From Paracyclopina nana (taxonomy: Eukaryota; Arthropoda; Copepoda; Cyclopoida; Cyclopettidae): a DNA stretch of 64,000 nt. A model generated the notes under the pieces. That model saw only the letters and a program-made list of their open reading frames with translations, was not told the DNA's origin and made no database searches. Both the position numbers and the translations under genes were made by a program. Of the stretch, positions 58,801 through 64,000 are shown in pieces. Location: NCBI GenBank assembly GCA_019096065.1, contig JAGUCH010000002.1, positions 9,002,501 to 9,066,500 on the forward strand, written 5' to 3'. Position 1 is the first letter of the stretch; every line of letters starts with the position of its first letter.

Positions 58801-60693
58801 TCTGGCACTTGAAATAGAAGCACACCACCAACGCAAATATTTTACAGAGCCTTCTCATAAAACTCAACAAGCTTCGCACAATTTCATGGGGCATCTTTTG
58901 AAGACGCCTTTTCTGTACAGATTTTTTGTTTGTTTTTCAGCAGCCCACTGTCTAGATGTGGCCCTGGAGGAAGTCTCTTGTCGCCGACCTCTGCAGGCTT
59001 CTCACCACATTCCCAGTCAATTATGAGCTCGTCTGATGGGGCATCAGCCTCCACTTTAACCTCCACATCATCCACGGTTGCAGCAAATCGACGGGCGGCT
59101 CGGGAAAGAGAGAGGGAGGAGAAGAGGACGACTCACATAAAAAAGCCGCTTAATGCATTCATGCTTTACATGAAGGAAATGAGGCCAAAAATTGTGGCAG
59201 AGTGCACGCTTAAAGAATCTGCAGCAATCAACCAAATCTTGGGTCGGCGGGTGAGCCATCTTGGAAGCATTATACATACACAATGGGATGAAACATTTTT
59301 AATTTCAGTGGCATAGCCTCAGCCGCGAGGAGCAGGCCAAGTACTATGAGCAAGCTCGCAAGGAACGTCAACTGCACATGCAAATGTATCCTGGATGGTC
59401 CGCCAGGGACAATTATGCTCAGAGCAAGAAGAAAAAGCGAAAACGAGAGGCAGATACAAGTATTGATTTCATTTATGCCAATGTAAATAGGATGGAAAAT
59501 TATTTGAATATAGGTACTAGCAATGGCAGAGGCCAGCAGAAAAAGTGCCGGGCTCGATACGGCCTCGAGCAGCAGGACAGATGGTGCAAGCCGTGCAAGT
59601 AAGTGTGGTGTCGGACTATTCCGCAGATACTACGCGTAGGAAATGTGTCTTCTTGCCTAACTTGACTACTTCGTTATTATTTCTTTAAAAACCTACTAAC
59701 TTGAAGGGGGTGCACAGCAGCAGCAAAGTGATCCCGCAAAGATCAAAGCTGAACAAGTTGACACATTTCCTTTCGATCAACATGCATGCGCACATAGAGG
59801 CATCACTTTCTATTTCTGTGCACTCTCGCTACAGCCGCATCGGTGGAGGATCTACCAGCGCACTTGACATCATGATGGGATCGAGCATGAGCCACCAGCC
59901 TCAGCACTACCTCGACGATGGCCTCGGAGGCCTCGGACCCCCGCTGGACCCCAACATGGCCGCCCTCATGCACAACTCTGTCAATAACAACAATAACATG
60001 GTGTCCCCCTCCTCGACCTCCTCTCTGTCCCCGATCCACTGCGGCGGCAACTCGGACATCCTGTCACAGAACGGACTCACGCCCTCCTCCTCATCTTCCT
60101 CGTCAGCGGCCTTAGCGGCTGCGGCTGCAGCCTCCATCGAGGCCATTGGTCACTTTGTGGACGGCCACATGATGCATGGTCACCCTGCTATGCAGAAATT
60201 GGAAAAGAGCACACCTTCCAATGGTGGTGGTGATGGCAGCTCGCCGAAATACATTTCCCTTTGAGACATTAATCCTCTAAAAAACGCTAGATCAGTAAGG
60301 CCGAGTGGATTGCGTGTAGCATGATTATGCGGTGCCCCGCTGTACGCAGCTTGTTTCTTTTGTAGAAGGAAGAAAAAGTGTGCTGGTCTGAGGCCACCGG
60401 GCTACATCCTACTCGACGAGGATGACGAGGATGTGGATTGCGAAGACGATGAGGCTGGCAACTATTCCGCCGCCACTCCAGCAAACTCGACCGCTAGCTT
60501 CCTCGTGCACAGCCTTGATCGTCTGGGGGGCTTGGGCAATCATCCATTGTCGATATTGCAACTGACATCTAGTCTCAGCTCCCAGAGAAAGTCTTCTTCA
60601 GCTTCTTCTACCGTCACTAGCTCTGGGTTAAACGCTTCTGCCTCAAGCTCTCTTCTGCAGAGTCTGCATGGCCGAGGTCGCCACAACATTTAG
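49900..60693 (+). CDS. pan: TCF-3: TCF/LEF transcription factor, B-like HMG box, two alternative last exons
   Basis: Exons: 49900-50179, 50335-50477, 57805-57910, 58422-58506, 58633-58743, 58941-59250, 59309-59459, 59514-59598 and 60366-60693; 532 residues, all phases closing. The first in-frame ATG (49900) was chosen. Exon 1 has the beta-catenin-binding region ([18 protein letters not shown], then [12 protein letters not shown]). Exon 6 fuses the linker with the first half of the HMG box ([16 protein letters not shown] to INQILGRR). Exon 7 gives [18 protein letters not shown] and [20 protein letters not shown]. The C-clamp is [19 protein letters not shown]. The tail is acidic and then Ser-rich, with HPLSILQLT. 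An alternative last exon at 59835-60264 gives 566 residues. The 7.3-kb second intron holds several MITE-like repeats. Confidence 0.92.
55183..55533. mobile_element. MITE-like element with AGGCTCGGTTC-type ends, possibly nested
   Basis: The left end AGGCTCGGTTCGCCTACAAA and a second start at 55311 (AGGCCCGGTTCACCTACAAA) both match the reverse complement of the right end (AGGCTCAGTTCATCTACAAA). The core is non-coding and AT-rich. Two left ends against one right end suggest a nested or internally duplicated copy. A diverged relative may lie at about 56709-56924 (GGTTCACCTG ... CAGGTGAATCAGGCCT). Confidence 0.55.
55997..56128. mobile_element. MITE copy, family with AGCCCGGTTCCAAC termini (132 bp)
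   Basis: Begins AGCCCGGTTTCAACACGGGA and ends with the inverse of AGCCCGGTTCCAACAAGGAA. The inner part contains GTCAAGTTACGTCTCCTGAC, also found inverted at 57139-57294. ATG on both sides could be a 3-bp target duplication. It is too short to code. Confidence 0.65.
56959..57110. mobile_element. MITE copy A of an inverted pair
   Basis: About 150 bp with ends reading TCATCTAC inverted (CTGCTCATCTACAAACTCC at left, GTAGATGAACAG at right). Its reverse complement recurs at 57966-58120 with few differences, including the palindrome CCTTTGCGCAAAGG. The two copies flank TCF-3 exon 3. Confidence 0.65.
57139..57294. mobile_element. MITE copy, family with AGCCCGGTTCCAAC termini (156 bp)
   Basis: Starts AGCCCGGGTCCAACAAGGAA and ends in the inverse of AGCCCGGTTCCAACAAGGAA. 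It shares its core, in opposite orientation, with 55997-56128. It has a non-coding core and long terminal inverted repeats. Confidence 0.65.
57966..58120. mobile_element. MITE copy B of an inverted pair, in TCF-3 intron 3
   Basis: Reverse-complement copy of 56959-57110, with ends CTGTTCATCTA and GTAGATGAACAG. It lies in the intron directly after exon 3 (57805-57910). Confidence 0.65.
59835..60264 (+). other. pan: TCF-3 alternative last exon: C-clamp-breaking tail ending PKYISL
   Basis: A good acceptor (ctctcgctacag) begins a frame that joins exon 8 in phase and runs to TGA at 60262-60264. It encodes a Gly/Ser, Ala-rich and His-rich tail ending SSPKYISL. Using it omits KRKKKC, removing the fourth C-clamp cysteine. 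The position, order before the KRKKKC exon and final YISL-stop match TCF-2. The exact acceptor could instead be one of several AGs near 59700; 59835 has the best pyrimidine tract and keeps the frame. Confidence 0.7.
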
Positions 60694-61121
60694 TATTTTA
60701 AATCAATCTACCACCTGCTATCACATTCATTTCCACTATTACTGCTACTATATGTACTACGTCTGATTGGCTGTGAAGTCAAGCTACTGTAAACTATTCT
60801 CTTTCAACAACTACTGTTTTGTTAACGTGTTTTAGTTTTTGTTTTATTGTAACTCGATCGTATACACACGCACACACACCACTTCACATTACAATTATGA
60901 TGTGGTATTGGGGTCTGCAAAAAAGGAAAAACCACTTGATGAAAATATATGTGATGATGATAATGACGTTTTGCGGACTTGCTCTATTTGCATTTCTATG
61001 GATGTTGGTGGCTGTCACTCCGCTTTCCATACACACGACTGCACTCGTGTGCGAGCATGGGGACACATTATTTTCGACTGTTTTATTAAAGGATTAGCGC
61101 TCAAGAGCAGCTGGGGCAATT
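60694..61121. other. 3' UTRs of TCF-3 and the convergent membrane-protein gene
   Basis: No credible coding exon. The region lies between two convergent stop codons (60691-60693 plus strand, 61124-61122 minus strand), so it should hold both 3' ends. Confidence 0.5.
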
Positions 61122-62104
61122 TCAAGACCAGATGCACTTGCTCGAACAATAATGATTTGCCTGCTGGGCGGAGCCAAAGATGAGCCCCTTGGCGAGAAAG
61201 TCGATGATCCGAGATGGTCCTCCCTTCGGAGGTGACGACGGGGAAAGCTCTTTGATCTCCAAAAAAAGAAAGCAATGAGACGTGAAAGCTCGGTCTTATT
61301 CCAGGCTGGTCAAATGGATGTAATTCATGTTGTTGATCAAGCTTACGTTCCGTTTTGTGGCTCGAATCTGCCAGTAAGTGATGCTGGCTGCTATCCAATT
61401 GAGCAGGAAAAAGACCAAACTTCCAGAGACGATGGTGAGGTATTGCGAGTAAGCAGCTGATACGGCAAATTCAGCCAAGAGAAGACCAACCAAGACCAGG
61501 ATGAGGATCCACTTGATCGCAAGCCAAGGAAGGAGAGCAGCATGTGAGCCACGAGCCACCCCACAGATGAGGACTACGCTTGAAGCCTATCATGAAGAAA
61601 AGGCATTTTAAGAAACAATAAACTTTATATGGCCTTTTTATAGTGGCATAGTAAATCAAATTCACTAATTCAGCAGAACTGATGACATCATGTCATGAAT
61701 GCAATGTCGAGAGTTTTACAGCTTAGAGCAAAATGTGCTGTTTTCAAAAAAAATTAATAAGCATACTAAAAAATGATTACCAGAAAGAGTGACGAAGAGA
61801 TGATGACAAGAGAACAAAATATCTCCAAAAATAGCCTGGTGTCATAGACGGACTCTTTTCCATGGAGTTTTAGCCAAAGGAGCAAATAATGGCAAGAGAA
61901 ATGTGAGTTCCAGTCTGATGTGCACTCCTCCAGGGTATGGTCCAAATGGGAGATGTGCAAGAAGCTTTTAATCAGCAAGGTGCAAGCAAAAGCTGCTGTG
62001 AAAAGTGTCAAGGCCACAGTCAGGGCATGCCAGCAGGAAATTTTTCGAGGCTCCTCTACTTGTGGAGAAGGTGCTGATGATAAAAGGGTATGCTGTATGG
62101 TCAT
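61122..62104 (-). CDS. Four-pass transmembrane protein, family uncertain
   Basis: Exons on the minus strand: 62104-61781, 61586-61347 and 61256-61122; 232 residues, every junction in phase 0. Four hydrophobic segments are visible: ALTVALTLFTAAFACTLLI, then IFCSLVIISSSLFLASSVV, then IKWILILVLVGLLLAEFA, then VSGSLVFFLLNWIAASITYW. The first two are separated by a loop with two cysteines (EECTSDW, FSCHYL). PWL before the third segment recalls four-pass families such as LAPTM4 or DUF4728, but that is only an impression. If the last donor (AAC|GTAAGC) is not used, the frame ends at 61296 with a shorter tail. An upstream 5' exon is possible. Confidence 0.6.
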
Positions 62105-62603
62105 TATTATCACACAACAACTCTCAATCTTTTTACAAGATGTGAGTAACTTTTTTGGCTAAGCTGAATTGCGTACTGTTATCGCGCTTTCTGTGGGATC
62201 GTGGCTTTCTCATGGCCTTTGTTCGGCCTAAAAGTTGGCAAAGATTTTGCTTCAGCCCATCACTAATGTTTTAGGATATTTAAATATCTTTGCCTTTAAA
62301 AATTTGCCAGTTTAAAAAAGTTGGCTAAAGATCGCAATTAAAATTGATAAATATTTTTTATTTTCTTGCGTTTAAAGACAATCAATTATATGATATTTTA
62401 CATGCAGAATAAGCATAAATTAAGACTAAAAATAAAAAAATTGATTACTATTTATTTGTAAATCAAATCACGAGTAATGAAATTAATGCGAATTCAAGTG
62501 CACATCGGAACAAATTTTTTAGGCTCCACGCAACCTCTTGCTTTGGTCGGAATTTTGCTGCGCTCTCAGCTCGTCGCTCACCAACATTCAAGTTAATTCC
62601 TGA
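62105..62603. other. AT-rich non-coding stretch
   Basis: Strongly AT-rich from 62270 to 62520, with no usable frame. It probably contains the promoter side of the minus-strand membrane-protein gene. Confidence 0.4.
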
Positions 62604-62851
62604 ATGAGAAACTCTACCGTCATCAGTGTTGTGAGTGAAAACGTTTGTGGTTATCTAATCGGAAGTTCTAATTTCATCGAATTTAAGACGAAACATCGCA
62701 TTGCTTTTGTGGTAAGTTCTCCGTCAGCTTATTGTCAATGGCTTAATTCATAATTTTTAATACCTAGTTCTACTTGAGGAAGAGTTCTTCGGAATCAAGC
62801 TGGAATTTCTCGTCAAGTGAGTTGCTAAAGCGTTGCGAGGAACCAATCTAG
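62604..62851 (+). CDS. Weak candidate small gene with one 56-nt intron
   Basis: ATG at 62604 opens 36 codons to a strong donor (GTG|GTAAGT). A 56-nt intron with a clear acceptor (TACCTAG, ending 62767) leads in phase to 27 more codons and a TAG at 62849-62851, for 63 residues. The intron size matches others here (54 and 58 nt). The peptide has no recognised domain. It could be a non-coding exon pair or chance. Confidence 0.22.
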
Positions 62852-64000
62852 AGGCCATTGAAAAAATGCGGTCGCATCATGGATCAGATAAGTATTTTTC
62901 TTTCATAAGTGCGTGTAATTGCTCTTATTCGTCGCTGTTGAGCTCTGGTAGAACGTCTGGAATGGGGAAAATTGCCTTTCTTTGCCTGAGTTTCTCAAAT
63001 ACTTTCCAATCAACGTTGTCTATTTTATATTTGATACTTGCATGGCTTCCTCTATAACGAAAAAATGAGATTGCCGCTTTCCGGAGAAAATCGTTTATGA
63101 TTAATGAAAGCAAGTTGATCAATCCAAGAAGTTGGCTTTAAAGAGCTGTTGAAATGGTTTTGAATTTTGATTACTTAGTAGTTGTTGTCTCCTGTCTTTC
63201 ATACCCTGAATTTTCTTTTTAATTTTGTTGAGTAATATTCAATTAGCATTATTGAACGTTCTGTTTTTAGTCCTTTCGGAGTTTTAGATGGAATCGGCTT
63301 ACAGCTTTATGCGGATTAAGTGCCTACTTGTAATTTATAACTTTGGTATTATAGTGAAGCGATCTACGCTTAAACTGCACTTGATATCCATGATTAGGAG
63401 TGATATGGTATAAGTCTTTGTGCTCAAAAAGATGTCTTGCTCTTTTTAAGTTACTTGGTAGCAACGTAAAGCACTGTGAGCTTTGTGATAAAGACTTACG
63501 TCTTTTAAAAGAGTCTGACTCGATGCATTACAAAACTCATTTGGTGGATACCTCTTTACTCATCAATATGCTAGACACAGTCGGAAAGCCAACACTTACA
63601 GGCTCTAGATAGTCTATCTTAAGGGCAATCCCCAAGTTACCTTGCTAAAACAGCAACCTTACTTGATCAGTTAAGTTCAGCTTGTTCTAGCCATTCGGTT
63701 CGTTTTAACCATGTTCAGTTGACCGCTGAGCTGACACGCCCACGCGTTGTACATAAGAAGCTGATGAGCAAAATTAGCTTTTCTCAATTAAGCAAGCTTC
63801 AGCTACATGCATAAGAGAACACTTTTTGCAGCTAAGTTCAGTTTGGCAACTGAACTAGCAAGCAAGCTAGTGCTACATAAAATTAAGCTAAGTTAAGTTC
63901 TACCTAGATAAATATCTGGGAACGGAACTGAACTAAACTTAACTTTTTACCTAACTTAACTTCACTAACAGGTCAATATGGGAACGCCCTTTAGGCTTGA
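62852..64000. other. No supported gene; repeat-like sequence near the right edge
   Basis: Short frames on both strands have no convincing domain. From about 63650 to 63980 variants of CTAAGTTCAGTT / AACTGAAC / AAGTTAAGTT recur in both orientations, suggesting part of an inverted-repeat element cut by the window edge. Confidence 0.35.

Noticed and set aside
62925-63122. 65-codon minus-strand frame with VDWKVFEKLRQRK
   Set aside because: It looks protein-like, but has no recognised family, no paired splice sites and no neighbouring exon; not enough for a gene call.
63400-63612. Possible C2H2 zinc finger (CELC ... HYKTH) in a 70-codon frame
   Set aside because: Single finger with atypical 13-residue spacing, no flanking fingers or splice support.
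1-64000. CRISPR array, operon or prokaryotic origin
   Set aside because: No regular spaced repeats, and spliced animal genes throughout.

Overview
This window is animal genomic DNA with spliced genes: GT-AG introns, many only 54-60 nt long and others several kb. It is most likely from an arthropod and possibly a crustacean, but the species cannot be fixed from the sequence. Its dominant content is a cluster of three complete TCF/LEF (pangolin-type) transcription factor genes, the nuclear effectors of Wnt/beta-catenin signalling. Insects and many other invertebrates are known for a single such gene, so a cluster of three is unusual.

Layout. 1-230 is the 3' end of a membrane transporter-like gene, with a polyA signal at 363-368. 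549-12296 is one complete BEL/Pao LTR retrotransposon with two 615-bp LTRs that look identical, a 4-bp target duplication (CAGC) and a tRNA-Lys-type primer site. Its gag/pol is broken in several places, yet it carries an intact additional ORF of about 1300 residues in the env position; this ORF has a proline-rich N-terminus, a candidate degenerate DEDD exonuclease-like region and zinc knuckles. 12301-16589 is non-coding, with a foldback element at 14439-15329 and the promoter/5' UTR of the next gene. TCF-1 (plus strand, 16590-22754, 9 exons) is followed by a 15-kb non-coding stretch. TCF-2 (minus strand, 48614-37885) and TCF-3 (plus strand, 49900-60693) start head-to-head 1.29 kb apart. TCF-3 has a 7.3-kb intron holding several MITE-like repeats. 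A four-pass membrane protein gene (minus strand, 62104-61122) and a weak small-gene candidate close the window.

How the TCF genes relate. All three encode an N-terminal beta-catenin-binding region, an HMG box and a C-clamp. TCF-1 has two tandem 160-nt exons for the second half of the HMG box, separated by only 30 nt, so they must be mutually exclusive. TCF-2 keeps only an A-type second half and TCF-3 only a B-like one, as if the duplicates had divided an ancestral splicing choice between them. TCF-2 and TCF-3 each have two alternative last exons: one completes the C-clamp (4th Cys), the other removes it and ends in a shared P-(E/K)-Y-I-S-L-stop tail. Reconstructed exon phases close for every isoform (630, 544/512 and 532/566 residues), which supports the models; no transcript data were available.
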